Assembly: GCF_040050925.1 (NCBI RefSeq)
Contig: NZ_CP157390.1
Location: 124,001-188,000, forward strand
Direction: 5' to 3'
DNA from: Leifsonia sp. NPDC080035
GTDB lineage: Bacteria > Actinomycetota > Actinomycetes > Actinomycetales > Microbacteriaceae
Length of the DNA stretch: 64,000 bases
The notes under the pieces are model-generated. The model did not search any database and was not told the DNA's origin. It saw nothing but the letters and a program-made list of their open reading frames with translations. Numbering within the stretch: position 1 is the stretch's first letter; each line of letters starts with the position of its first letter. Positions 49,636 to 56,942 of the stretch are shown in pieces. The translations under genes were made by a program, and so were the position numbers.

Positions 49636-49672
49636 AAAAACGGGTGACTTCGAGAATTGGAAGCCACCCGTT
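49636..49672 (-). terminator. Intrinsic terminator of the nrd operon
   Basis: Read on the minus strand: AACGGGTGGCTTC, loop, GAAGTCACCCGTT followed at once by TTT (plus-strand A-run 49636-49640). 13-nt arms with one mismatch and a U-tract, 32 bases after the nrdB stop. This is the only clear classical Rho-independent terminator in the window. Confidence 0.85.
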
Positions 49673-49703
49673 CGTGCGGGAACCCTGCCTGCGGTGTCTC
49701 CGC

Positions 49704-50693
49704 TCAGCGGCCGGTGGACGCCTTCGCGTTGGACTCGTACGAGGTGTTCGTGGACTCGAAGAAGTTCACGAGCTCCAGCGTGTCGTTGGCGGTCGCCATC
49801 CACTTGGCCGGGTTGGAGACCTTGTACTCGGCCTCGAAGCCCAGCTCCTCCAGGCGGCGGTCGGCCAGGTACTTGACGTACTGGTTGATGTAGTTGGCGT
49901 TCAGGCCCAGGATGCCGCCGGGCAGGAGGTCGCGGTTGTACTGCTCCTCCATCTCCACGGCGTCCAGGATCATCTGCTTGATCTCGGCGGCGAACTCCGG
50001 GGTCTGCAGGTCCGGGTTCTCCTCGAGCACCGTGAGGATGAGGTTGATGCCGAACTTGAGGTGCAGCGACTCGTCGCGCACCACCCAGTCGATCAGCGAG
50101 CCGAAGTTGCGCAGCAGGTTCCGCTGACGGAACGAGAGCGCCACCATGAAGCCCGAGTAGAACCAGATGCCCTCGAGGATCACGTTGTACGCGATGAGGT
50201 TGCGGATGAAGTCCTGCTTGCCCTCGGTCGTCGTGATGTCCAGCGCCTGCTCGGTCATCCGCTTGATGAAGGTGACCTCGAACTCCTCCTTCTTCGCCAT
50301 CGACGGCACGTCGACATGGGAGTTGTATGCCTGCTCGCGGTCGATCGGGAACGTCTCGAGGACGTACTCGAACGACATGCAGTGGTTCGCCTCCTCCCAC
50401 ATCTGCTTGGCGAGGTAGAGGTGCGCCTCGGCCGCGTTGATGTAGGGATACACGCCGAAGGCGAGGGCCTTGTTCACGAGGAGCTCGTTCGGGTTGAAAT
50501 AGCTCATCAGGAAGGTGACCGCGTGACGCTCCTCGTCGGTCATCTTCTTGAAGTCCGCGATGTCCTCGCCCAGCTGGATCTCGTTCGGGAACCAGGTGTT
50601 CGCGACGGCCTGGTCGTACAGGTCCATCGCCCACTGGTATTTGACCGGCTTCAGCAGCAGGCCCTCTTCAATTCCCGTTCCCAGGATGCCCAT
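49704..50693 (-). CDS. nrdB: Ribonucleotide reductase small subunit, class Ic-like (radical Tyr replaced by Phe)
   Basis: 329 aa ferritin-like R2 protein. The six metal ligands fall at exact E. coli R2 spacing: Glu70, Glu101, His104, Glu174, Glu208, His211 (E. coli 84, 115, 118, 204, 238, 241). Two telling changes are seen: the first ligand is Glu70 instead of Asp, and the position of the radical Tyr122 is Phe108 (EANHCMSF). Both are the marks of the Chlamydia-type R2c with a Mn/Fe cofactor and no tyrosyl radical. It pairs with NrdA to reduce ribonucleotides. The C-terminal FFESTNTSYESNAKASTGR would dock to NrdA. Confidence 0.95.
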   Translation of the reverse strand: MGILGTGIEEGLLLKPVKYQWAMDLYDQAVANTWFPNEIQLGEDIADFKKMTDEERHAVTFLMSYFNPNELLVNKALAFGVYPYINAAEAHLYLAKQMWEEANHCMSFEYVLETFPIDREQAYNSHVDVPSMAKKEEFEVTFIKRMTEQALDITTTEGKQDFIRNLIAYNVILEGIWFYSGFMVALSFRQRNLLRNFGSLIDWVVRDESLHLKFGINLILTVLEENPDLQTPEFAAEIKQMILDAVEMEEQYNRDLLPGGILGLNANYINQYVKYLADRRLEELGFEAEYKVSNPAKWMATANDTLELVNFFESTNTSYESNAKASTGR

Positions 50694-50803
50694 GGTGTTT
50701 CTCTCTCCTCGCTCACTTCTACTTGCTCACCGGCTGACGAGCAGCAGGACTCCACTCACCGGCATTCCCGTTCCCAGGATGCCCATGGTGTTTCTCTCTC
50801 CTC
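50671..50803. repeat. 40-bp direct repeat duplicating the nrdB ribosome site and first codons
   Basis: Bases 50671-50710 and 50764-50803 are identical over 40 nt. On the minus strand each holds the purine-rich GAGGAGAGAGAAACACC followed by ATG and codons for MGILGTG. The downstream one (50710-50671) belongs to nrdB; the upstream copy starts a short peptide. Confidence 0.9.
50727..50786 (-). CDS. Leader peptide ORF produced by duplication of the nrdB start
   Basis: 19 codons from ATG 50786 to the stop at 50727: MGILGTGMPVSGVLLLVSR. The first seven residues and the ribosome site equal those of nrdB; the rest diverges. It stops 34 nt before the nrdB start. It may be translated and could affect nrdB expression, or may be a harmless scar of a tandem duplication. 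Confidence 0.45.
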   Translation of the reverse strand: MGILGTGMPVSGVLLLVSR

Positions 50804-50832
50804 TATTGCTCAGGCTCGGTTGCCGGGTCGGG

Positions 50833-50910
50833 TCACTGGCAGGACTCGCACTGCAGGTCGTCCATCGGGTCGACCGGCACGTAGTACTCCTCGACGCGGG
50901 TGCTGTTCAT
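50833..50910 (-). CDS. Detached C-terminal redox tail of NrdA (25 aa, ends CESCQ)
   Basis: 25 codons from ATG 50910, which overlaps the nrdA stop by one base (TGATG). Peptide: acidic, Tyr-Tyr and Pro-rich, ending LQCESCQ. In class I NrdA proteins a CxxC at the very C-terminus shuttles electrons from thioredoxin to the active site; the NrdA upstream here ends without any such pair. The SD GGGAGG (50925-50920) lies 9 nt upstream, inside the end of nrdA, so the ORF is built to be translated as a separate peptide. A -1 frameshift would instead fuse it to NrdA. Confidence 0.8.
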   Translation of the reverse strand: MNSTRVEEYYVPVDPMDDLQCESCQ

Positions 50911-53399
50911 CACTTGTCACCTCCCGCGGTGTTGGTGCTCAGGCCGCCGAAGCCGAACCCGCGGCGGGCGGGAGCAGCGGGGGCCGGAGCCGATGCGCTC
51001 TCGGCGGCCGGGGTGGCGGGCGCGGCAGCACCGACGCTCGCGAAGCCCTTGCGTCCTCCCGAGATCTCCTCGGACTTGTTGACCTTGACGGTCGACTGCT
51101 CGGCCTGATGACGCGGCTTCATGTGCAGGTAGTAGGTCGTCTTGACGCCCTTCTCCCACGCGGCGTAGTAGATGTCCATCATGTCGCCGAGGTCGCGCGT
51201 CTCGAGGTACATGTTGCGGCTGATCGCCTGGTCGATCCACTTCTGGGCGCGGGCCGCCACCTCGATGAAGGCATACGGCGAGAGCTGGAAGCTGGTCTTG
51301 AAGGCGGCCTTGATCTCGTCCGGGATGGCCGCGATGCCCTGGATGTCGCCCTGCGAGCGCAGGATGGACTCGCGGGTCTCCTCCCAGAGGCCGCGCTCCT
51401 GCAGCGCGCTGACCAGGTTGCGGTTGACCTCGAGGAACTTGCCCGAGGAGGTCGAACGGCTGAAGATCTGCGAGAACTGCGGGTCGAAGCCGGGGGTGGT
51501 GCCGGCGACGAGACCGATGGACGCGGTCGGCGCGATGGCCATGAGGGTCGCGTTGCGCATCCCGCCCTTGACCTTCTCGCGGAGGCGGTCCCAGTCGAGG
51601 CGGATCGTGCGGTCCACCGTGATCGGGGTGCCGCGGTCGGCCTCGGTGAGCGCGATCGAGTCGTACGGCACCAGGCCCTGCGACCAGCGCGATCCCTCGA
51701 AGTTCGGGTACGCGCCGCGCTCCTGGGCGAGGTCGGCGCTCTCGTCGATCGCCGCGTACGAGACGTGCTCCATGATCTCGTCGATCAGGGCGTACGCCTC
51801 CTCGCTCTCGTAGCTGAGGCCGAGCTTCTCGACGACGTCGGTGAAGCCCATCACGCCGAGACCGATCGCGCGGTTCTGCTGGTTGGAGAAGTCCGCCTCC
51901 GGGACGCTCGACACCGTGATGTCGATGAGGTTGTCCAGCTGGCGGACCGCCTGGCGGGCGCTCTCCTCGATGCGGGCGAAGTCCATCTTGCCGTCGACCA
52001 GGTGACGCGACAGGTTGATCGAGGCCAGGTTGCAGACGGAGACGTTGTCACGGTCCTGCGGCAGCGTGATCTCGGTGCAGAGGTTGGAGAGGTGGATCGT
52101 GCCCGTGTTGTTGTTCAGGGCGCGGTTGTTGATGGTGTCCTTCCAGGTCAGCCACGGGTGGCTGGTGGTCTGCAGGCTCATCAGGATGTCCTTGAACTGC
52201 GACCGCGCACTGATCTTCTTGAACATGCGCAGGTTGCCGGCCTCGGCCTCGTCGACGTAGTGCTGGTAGCGCTCCGAGAACTCCTTGCCGTAGAGCTCGT
52301 TGAGGTCGGCGACCTCCAGCGGGTCGAAGAGGTACCAGTCCTGGTCGTTCTGCACGCGCTTCATGAACTCGTCGCTGATCCACACCGCCGTGTTCGCCGT
52401 GCGGGTGCGGCGGTACGGGTCGCCCGAGTTCTGGCGCAGGTCGAGGAACTCCGGGAAGTCCATGTGCCAGTTCTCCATGTAGAAGCAGAGGGCGCCGAAC
52501 TTCTTGCCGCCGCGGCTGACCGCGCGCAGCACCGAGTCGATGGTGTGCATGAACGGGATCGGGCCCGTGGAGGTGGTGTTGTTGGAGCGGATGGGCGAGC
52601 CCTGGGCGCGGAGCTTGGTGACCGAGAGGCCGATGCCGCCGGTGCCCTTGGTGAGCCACATGACGTCGCGGACCGACTTGGCGATGTGCTCGATGTCGTC
52701 CTGCATCTCCATGACGAAGCAATTAGAGAGCTGCGGGTAGGCGGTGCCGGCGTTCACCAGCGTGGAGCCGGCGGCCAGGTACTCGAGCTTCGACATCTTG
52801 TCGTAGAACGCGATCGCGTGGCTGGTGGGGTCGGCCTCGTTGAGGGAGAGGCCCATCGCGATGCGCATCCAGAAGTACTGCGGGACCTCGAGGGAGTCGC
52901 CGTTGCGCGCCTTGATGCCGTAGCGGTTGTTGAGGGTCACGACGCCGATGTACTTGAGCAGCTCGTCGCGCGACGGGTCGAGGTAACCGGCGAGGCGGTC
53001 GAGGTCGAAGAGGCCCGTGAAGCGGGAGTCGAGCAGGGTCTCGGAGACGCCGCGCTCGATGTACGCCCGGAAGTGGGAGGTGTGCAGCTCGACCAGCTCG
53101 TCGAAGCTCTCGTAGTCGCCGAGGACGCGCTTGTAGATCGTCTTGAGGAGCAGGCGCGCGGCCACCGTGTCGAACGCGGGGTCGTCCTTCACATTCTGGA
53201 GGGCGACCTGGATGACCGCCTCGTCCAGCTGCTGGGTGGTGATGCCGTCGAACAGGGTCAGCTCGAGCTCGCTCGCGATCTGGGTGACCCAGGTGATGTT
53301 CTCGTCCAGCCCGGCGGCGGCGTGCTCGATCGCCAGGTTGATCTTGTTCGCGTCGTACGGCTCGCGCTCGCCGTTGCGCTTCACGACAGTGATAGCCAC
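50910..53399 (-). CDS. nrdA: Ribonucleotide reductase large subunit (class I)
   Basis: 829 aa. N-terminal ATP-cone (MAITVVKRNGEREPYDANKI), then the ten-strand barrel with redox Cys in LSNCFVMEMQ, catalytic triplet in NLCTEITLP, second redox Cys in VSVCNLASINLSRH, and the radical-path Tyr pair in TTYYLHMKPRHQ. It reduces ribonucleotides to deoxyribonucleotides with the radical supplied by NrdB. The C-terminus GFGFGGLSTNTAGGDK has no cysteines; the expected CxxC tail is the next small ORF. Start ATG 53399. Confidence 0.95.
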   Translation of the reverse strand: MAITVVKRNGEREPYDANKINLAIEHAAAGLDENITWVTQIASELELTLFDGITTQQLDEAVIQVALQNVKDDPAFDTVAARLLLKTIYKRVLGDYESFDELVELHTSHFRAYIERGVSETLLDSRFTGLFDLDRLAGYLDPSRDELLKYIGVVTLNNRYGIKARNGDSLEVPQYFWMRIAMGLSLNEADPTSHAIAFYDKMSKLEYLAAGSTLVNAGTAYPQLSNCFVMEMQDDIEHIAKSVRDVMWLTKGTGGIGLSVTKLRAQGSPIRSNNTTSTGPIPFMHTIDSVLRAVSRGGKKFGALCFYMENWHMDFPEFLDLRQNSGDPYRRTRTANTAVWISDEFMKRVQNDQDWYLFDPLEVADLNELYGKEFSERYQHYVDEAEAGNLRMFKKISARSQFKDILMSLQTTSHPWLTWKDTINNRALNNNTGTIHLSNLCTEITLPQDRDNVSVCNLASINLSRHLVDGKMDFARIEESARQAVRQLDNLIDITVSSVPEADFSNQQNRAIGLGVMGFTDVVEKLGLSYESEEAYALIDEIMEHVSYAAIDESADLAQERGAYPNFEGSRWSQGLVPYDSIALTEADRGTPITVDRTIRLDWDRLREKVKGGMRNATLMAIAPTASIGLVAGTTPGFDPQFSQIFSRSTSSGKFLEVNRNLVSALQERGLWEETRESILRSQGDIQGIAAIPDEIKAAFKTSFQLSPYAFIEVAARAQKWIDQAISRNMYLETRDLGDMMDIYYAAWEKGVKTTYYLHMKPRHQAEQSTVKVNKSEEISGGRKGFASVGAAAPATPAAESASAPAPAAPARRGFGFGGLSTNTAGGDK
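50920..50925 (-). promoter_or_regulatory. Internal ribosome-binding site for the detached NrdA tail
   Basis: GGGAGG on the minus strand, within the last codons of nrdA, 9 nt before the tail ATG. Nearly ideal spacing, so the tail ORF can initiate on its own or by coupling. Confidence 0.75.
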
Positions 53400-53497
53400 G
53401 TTCTCTCCCTCTCGATGCGCCGCTCCCGTGAGCGGCCAGGCCTTGCGGATCCACGCCCGATCATCCCCGGGAACCGGTCGGTGCGTCTCCGTGCTGA

Positions 53498-53513
53498 ACC
53501 ACTATATAGCGGG
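53498..53513 (-). promoter_or_regulatory. Possible NrdR box in the nrd promoter
   Basis: ACCACTATATAGCGGG contains CTATATAG (53502-53509), matching the central part of the NrdR consensus (ACACTATATAGTGT-like). About 100 bases upstream of nrdA. A second, weaker candidate CCCACATCTAGTGGG is at 53533-53547; spacing is not the textbook value. Confidence 0.5.
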
Positions 53514-53532
53514 CCCCCGACATTTCCATGCC

Positions 53533-53568
53533 CCCACATCTAGTGGGCGTGTCATCCACAGATGTGGG
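53533..53568. promoter_or_regulatory. CCCACATCT inverted repeat upstream of nrdA
   Basis: CCCACATCT (53533-53541) and AGATGTGGG (53560-53568) are exact inverted 9-nt arms, each also part of a shorter palindrome (CCACAGATGTGG at 53556-53567). Confidence 0.5.
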
Positions 53569-53589
53569 AAAGTTATGCACATTTCCACA
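53552..53589. promoter_or_regulatory. Cluster of DnaA-box-like sites in the nrd upstream region
   Basis: TTATGCACA (53573-53581) matches TTATNCACA fully; TCATCCACA (53552-53560) and ATTTCCACA (53581-53589) have one mismatch each. Three boxes in 38 bases. In E. coli DnaA regulates nrdAB, giving this a plausible role in coupling dNTP supply to replication. Confidence 0.5.
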
Positions 53590-53636
53590 CCCTCTCGCGA
53601 CGCCTCCCGGCCTCTTTCGGAGTCGGTGCCGACCGA

Positions 53637-53642
53637 TAGAGT
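53637..53642 (+). promoter_or_regulatory. -10 box of the MFS transporter gene
   Basis: TAGAGT, 9 nt before GTG 53652; the spacer TGGAGGATT also provides a Shine-Dalgarno sequence. Confidence 0.4.
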
Positions 53643-53651
53643 TGGAGGATT

Positions 53652-54863
53652 GTGAGCAGCTACTCGAGCCTTCTGAAGACGCCGGGCGTCGCGCGGATCA
53701 TCGCCGCCCAGCTGACCGCCCGGTTCCCCTTCGGCATGCTCTCGCTGGCGTTCCTGCTCCACATCGAGCGCATCCACCACTCCTACGGAGCGGCCGGACT
53801 CGTGCTCGGCGCCATGAGCATCGGTCAGGCGATCGCCGGCCCGATGACGAGCCGCCTGATGGGCGTGCTCGGCATGCGCGCCGTGCTGTGGACGACGCTC
53901 GCCTTCTGCGCCGCGGCGGTCGCGGCGATCGGCGTCTTCGTCATGCCGATCCCGCTCACGATGGCCGTCGCGTTCTTCGCCGGTCTCAGCATGCCGCCCA
54001 TCCAGCCGGCCGTGCGCACGATCTACCCGAAGATGGTCAACTCCCGGCAGCTCACCCCGCTGTTCTCGCTGGACGCGTCGTCGCAAGAGATCATCTGGAT
54101 CGCCGGCCCGGTCGCGATCACGTTCGTCTCAACGCAGATCGGCACCGTCGAGGGCATCCTCATGTCGGTGGCGATCATGCTGCTCGGCGGCTTCTGGTTC
54201 ATCGCGTCGCCCGAGGTCGGGCGCGTGCGCATCCCGCGCAGCAAGCGGCGGTTCGGGGTGGTCCTGACCCGCCCGCCCGTGCTGCTCGCGACCGTCGTCG
54301 GCTTCCTGCTCATCGGCTCGTGCTCCGCTGTCGAGGCCGGTGTCGTCGCGACCTTCGGCGAGGGGTCGCCGCTCGCCGGAATCGTGCTGGCGATCTGGTC
54401 GCTCGGCTCTCTGGTCGGCGGCCTTGCGTTCGGCCACGTGCCGATCGGGCCCTGGGCGACCGCACGCCGGATGCTCATCGTGTTCGTCGGCATCGTGCTC
54501 TCCACGTTCATGCTCTGGTCGTGGTGGGGCCTGTCGATCACGCTCCTCATCGCCGGTCTCGGCATCGCGCCCGCGCTCGCGGTGCTGTTCGCGATCGTCT
54601 CGGCGAGCGTGAAATTCTCCGACACCGCCGAGGCATACGGCTGGGTCGGCACCGGACAACTGATCGGCGCCGCGCTCGGCTCCGCCGTCGCCGGCTTCCT
54701 CATCGACTCCAGCGGGGCAATAGGCGCGTTCTGGGTCGCCGGCGCCTTCGCACTGGTCGGCTTCGTGGTCCCGGCCCTCGCGCACCGCTTCCACCCCGAC
54801 CTGCGCGGCCGCGACGCCTCCCCGATCCCGGACACCGAGCCGGTCCCGGTCCAGCCCTCGTAG
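53652..54863 (+). CDS. Major facilitator superfamily transporter
   Basis: 403 aa from GTG 53652. Twelve membrane helices, e.g. GLVLGAMSIGQAIAGPMTSR followed by the short motif A-like LMGVLGMRAVLW, and PLTMAVAFFAGLSMPPIQPA. No substrate-specific motif; the Pro/Gly-rich helix 5 and short loops suggest a drug or sugar efflux protein. Divergent from nrdA. The gene ends just before hairpin C1. Confidence 0.9.
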   Translation: MSSYSSLLKTPGVARIIAAQLTARFPFGMLSLAFLLHIERIHHSYGAAGLVLGAMSIGQAIAGPMTSRLMGVLGMRAVLWTTLAFCAAAVAAIGVFVMPIPLTMAVAFFAGLSMPPIQPAVRTIYPKMVNSRQLTPLFSLDASSQEIIWIAGPVAITFVSTQIGTVEGILMSVAIMLLGGFWFIASPEVGRVRIPRSKRRFGVVLTRPPVLLATVVGFLLIGSCSAVEAGVVATFGEGSPLAGIVLAIWSLGSLVGGLAFGHVPIGPWATARRMLIVFVGIVLSTFMLWSWWGLSITLLIAGLGIAPALAVLFAIVSASVKFSDTAEAYGWVGTGQLIGAALGSAVAGFLIDSSGAIGAFWVAGAFALVGFVVPALAHRFHPDLRGRDASPIPDTEPVPVQPS

Positions 54864-54869
54864 CTCTTC

Positions 54870-54929
54870 GTGAGTCGCTCGTTGTTGCTGTCGACACGCC
54901 GGCAGCATCCGCAACAACGAGCAACTCAC
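54870..54929. repeat. Intergenic hairpin element, family C copy 1
   Basis: Arms 54870-54888 (GTGAGTCGCTCGTTGTTGC) and 54911-54929 pair with one mismatch. The loop carries CGACACGCCG (54892-54901). With copy 2 at 55860-55919 it brackets the single gene at 54985-55863. Confidence 0.8.
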
Positions 54930-54984
54930 CGTGGGAGCTGTGGATAGGTCCCCCGGGGATTCACGTGGGTGCGAGGGTGGGGGG

Positions 54985-55863
54985 ATGCCAGCTGAGCACG
55001 TGTTCTCGACGACGGACGGGCGTCGCAACGGCCTGACCCCGGCGCAACTCCGGTCGCGCGCATTCCTGCGTCCGATCCGCGGCGTACGTATCTCCGCCGA
55101 ATCGGACGAATTCGAGGCACGCCTTATGGCGTTCGCGGTGCACCGTTCCTGGAGGGACTTCGTCTTCAGCCACAGCACGGCCGCCCGCCTCCTCGGCATC
55201 CCGCTGCCGCTCTATTGCGGTCGGGATGTCCACGTCAGCGTCCCCGCGGGCGCCCGAGCCCCCGCGATCAGCGGATACGTCGGACATGCTCTCACCCGCT
55301 GGTCGGTGACGGAGGTGGGAGGATTCCCCGTCACCTCGCCGGCGCAGACCTGGCTCGACCTGGCGACCATGCTGCATCCCGAGGATCTCGTCATCGCCGG
55401 CGACCACCTCGTCGGCGCGAAAGCTCCGCTCGCGACCGTCGAGGAGCTCCGCGCAGCGATCGCGGCATCGGCCGGTCGACGCGGTTCCGGTCGCGCGCGA
55501 TCGGCGCTTGATCGCGTGCGGATCGGTTCCGAGTCGCCCGGCGAGACCCGGCTCCGCCTGCTGATCGCGGACGCGGGCCTTCCTGAGCCGGTCCTCAATC
55601 ACAACATCCTCGACCCCGGCGGCGCATTCATTGCCCGAGTGGACCTCGCCTATCCGGAGCGACGCGTCGCGCTGGAATACGAGGGTGACATCCATCGCGT
55701 CGACCGCCGCACCTGGATGAATGACATCTCCCGTCGCGAGCGCGTCGAGGATCTGGGATGGCGGATGATCCGCATCACCGCGGACGATCTGCACCGCCCT
55801 GCGCCCCTCCTCATTCGCATCCGCCGTCTCCTCAGCACGCGCCCCACACGCTCCTCCAAGTGA
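54985..55863 (+). CDS. AbiEi-like/DUF559 protein
   Basis: 292 aa from ATG 54985 with a G-rich ribosome site. The N-terminal part (about 10-170) resembles AbiEi-type antitoxin/regulator domains (LTPAQLRSRAFLRPIRGVRI, FSHSTAARLLGIPLP, VTSPAQTWLDLATMLHPEDL). The C-terminal 110 residues resemble DUF559, a Vsr-like nuclease fold: VDLAYPERRVALEYEGDIHR, then RRERVEDLGWRMIRITADDL. The Glu/Asp/His pattern fits a PD-(D/E)xK-type site. Such orphan genes are very common in Microbacteriaceae; function unknown. Its stop codon lies inside hairpin C2. Confidence 0.85.
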   Translation: MPAEHVFSTTDGRRNGLTPAQLRSRAFLRPIRGVRISAESDEFEARLMAFAVHRSWRDFVFSHSTAARLLGIPLPLYCGRDVHVSVPAGARAPAISGYVGHALTRWSVTEVGGFPVTSPAQTWLDLATMLHPEDLVIAGDHLVGAKAPLATVEELRAAIAASAGRRGSGRARSALDRVRIGSESPGETRLRLLIADAGLPEPVLNHNILDPGGAFIARVDLAYPERRVALEYEGDIHRVDRRTWMNDISRRERVEDLGWRMIRITADDLHRPAPLLIRIRRLLSTRPTRSSK

Positions 55864-55919
55864 GTCGCTCGTCGTTGCGGTCGCCCACGGCGTGTCGACC
55901 GCAACGACGAGCGACTCAC
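55860..55919. repeat. Intergenic hairpin element, family C copy 2 (perfect 24-bp arms)
   Basis: Arms 55860-55883 and 55896-55919 are exact complements over 24 bases. The loop and inner stem carry CGACACGCCG on the minus strand (55888-55897). The stop codon of the preceding gene (TGA 55861-55863) is part of the left arm. Confidence 0.85.
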
Positions 55920-55942
55920 GGGGACTTACGAGAGGAGGCGGG

Positions 55943-56923
55943 TCACCAGCGGGGGTGGATGGCGGCGCGGAAGTGGGTGTCGTAGAGGGAGTGGACGGCG
56001 GCGTCGAAGCCGTCGGGGAGGCGCACGGCGGCCGCGGCCGCGTTGGCGCGGGCCTGCTCGGGCGAACGTGCGCCCGGGATGACCGAGGTCACGCCATCCT
56101 GCGCGACGATCCACGCGATCGCGGCCTGGGCGGGGGTCGCGCCCTCCGGCACGAGGGCCGCGAACTCGCGCGCGGCACGCACGCCCGTCTCGAAGTCGAC
56201 GCCGGAGAAGGTCTCGCCGACGTCGAACGCCTCGCCGTGGCGGTTGTAGCTGCGGTGGTCGTCCGCGGAGAACTCGGTCGTCTCGCTGTAGCGGCCGCTC
56301 AGCAGGCCTGATGCCAGAGGAACGCGGGCGATGATCCCGACCCCCGCCTCCCGGGCGGCCGGGAGCACCTCATCTAGCGGCTTCAGCCGGAAGGCGTTCA
56401 GGATGATCTGCACGCTCGCCGTGCCGGGCCGGGCGATCGCAGCGAGTGCCTCGGCGCAGGTCTCCACGCTGACGCCGTAGTTCGCGATCGCGCCGTCGGC
56501 GACCAGTGTGTCCAGCGCGTCGTGGACCGCATCGGAGGAGAACACCGGCGTCGGCGGGCAGTGCAGCTGGACGAGGTCGAGCGTGTCGACGCCGAGGTTG
56601 CGGCGGGAGCGATCCGTCCAGTCGCGGAACTTCGCGAGCGTGAAGTTCGCGGGGTCCTGCTCCTCGCGGCGGCCCATCTTGGTCGCGACGGTCAGAGGCA
56701 GCTCGGGGTGCGCGGCTCGATAGCGCCCGATCAGCTGCTCGCTGCGCCCATCGCCGTAGACGTCCGCGGTGTCGAAGAAGGTGACACCGGATGCGGTGGC
56801 CGCGTCGAGCACGGCCATCGCGTCGGCCTCCGACACGTCGCCCCAGTCGGCGCCGAGCTGCCAGGTCCCGAGTCCGACGACGGAGACCTCGCGGCCCGTC
56901 CTGCCAAGCGTGCGCTGTTCCAT
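55943..56923 (-). CDS. Aldo/keto reductase
   Basis: 326 aa. Tetrad: Asp/Tyr in TFFDTADVYGDGRSEQL, Lys in VATKMGRRE, His in LVQLHCPPTP. C-terminal cofactor region VTSVIPGARSPEQARANAAA. Belongs to the YajO/YhdN-like group; substrate unknown. Ends after the hairpin, convergent with the AbiEi-like gene. Confidence 0.93.
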   Translation of the reverse strand: MEQRTLGRTGREVSVVGLGTWQLGADWGDVSEADAMAVLDAATASGVTFFDTADVYGDGRSEQLIGRYRAAHPELPLTVATKMGRREEQDPANFTLAKFRDWTDRSRRNLGVDTLDLVQLHCPPTPVFSSDAVHDALDTLVADGAIANYGVSVETCAEALAAIARPGTASVQIILNAFRLKPLDEVLPAAREAGVGIIARVPLASGLLSGRYSETTEFSADDHRSYNRHGEAFDVGETFSGVDFETGVRAAREFAALVPEGATPAQAAIAWIVAQDGVTSVIPGARSPEQARANAAAAAVRLPDGFDAAVHSLYDTHFRAAIHPRW

Positions 56924-56942
56924 CCCGTCAGCCTAAGCGGCA

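Noticed and set aside
49704..50693. Class Ib NrdF assignment
   Set aside because: Phe at the radical site and Glu as first ligand, no NrdI/NrdH genes in the operon, and an ATP-cone on NrdA argue for class Ic-like instead.
50764..50803. Second nrdB gene or remnant
   Set aside because: Only the ribosome site and seven codons are duplicated; no further homology to nrdB follows.
49476..53543. Open frame of 1355 codons on the plus strand across nrdB, nrdA and the protease start
   Set aside because: It spans two stop codons, a terminator and intergenic DNA of well-supported minus-strand genes, and has no recognisable domain.
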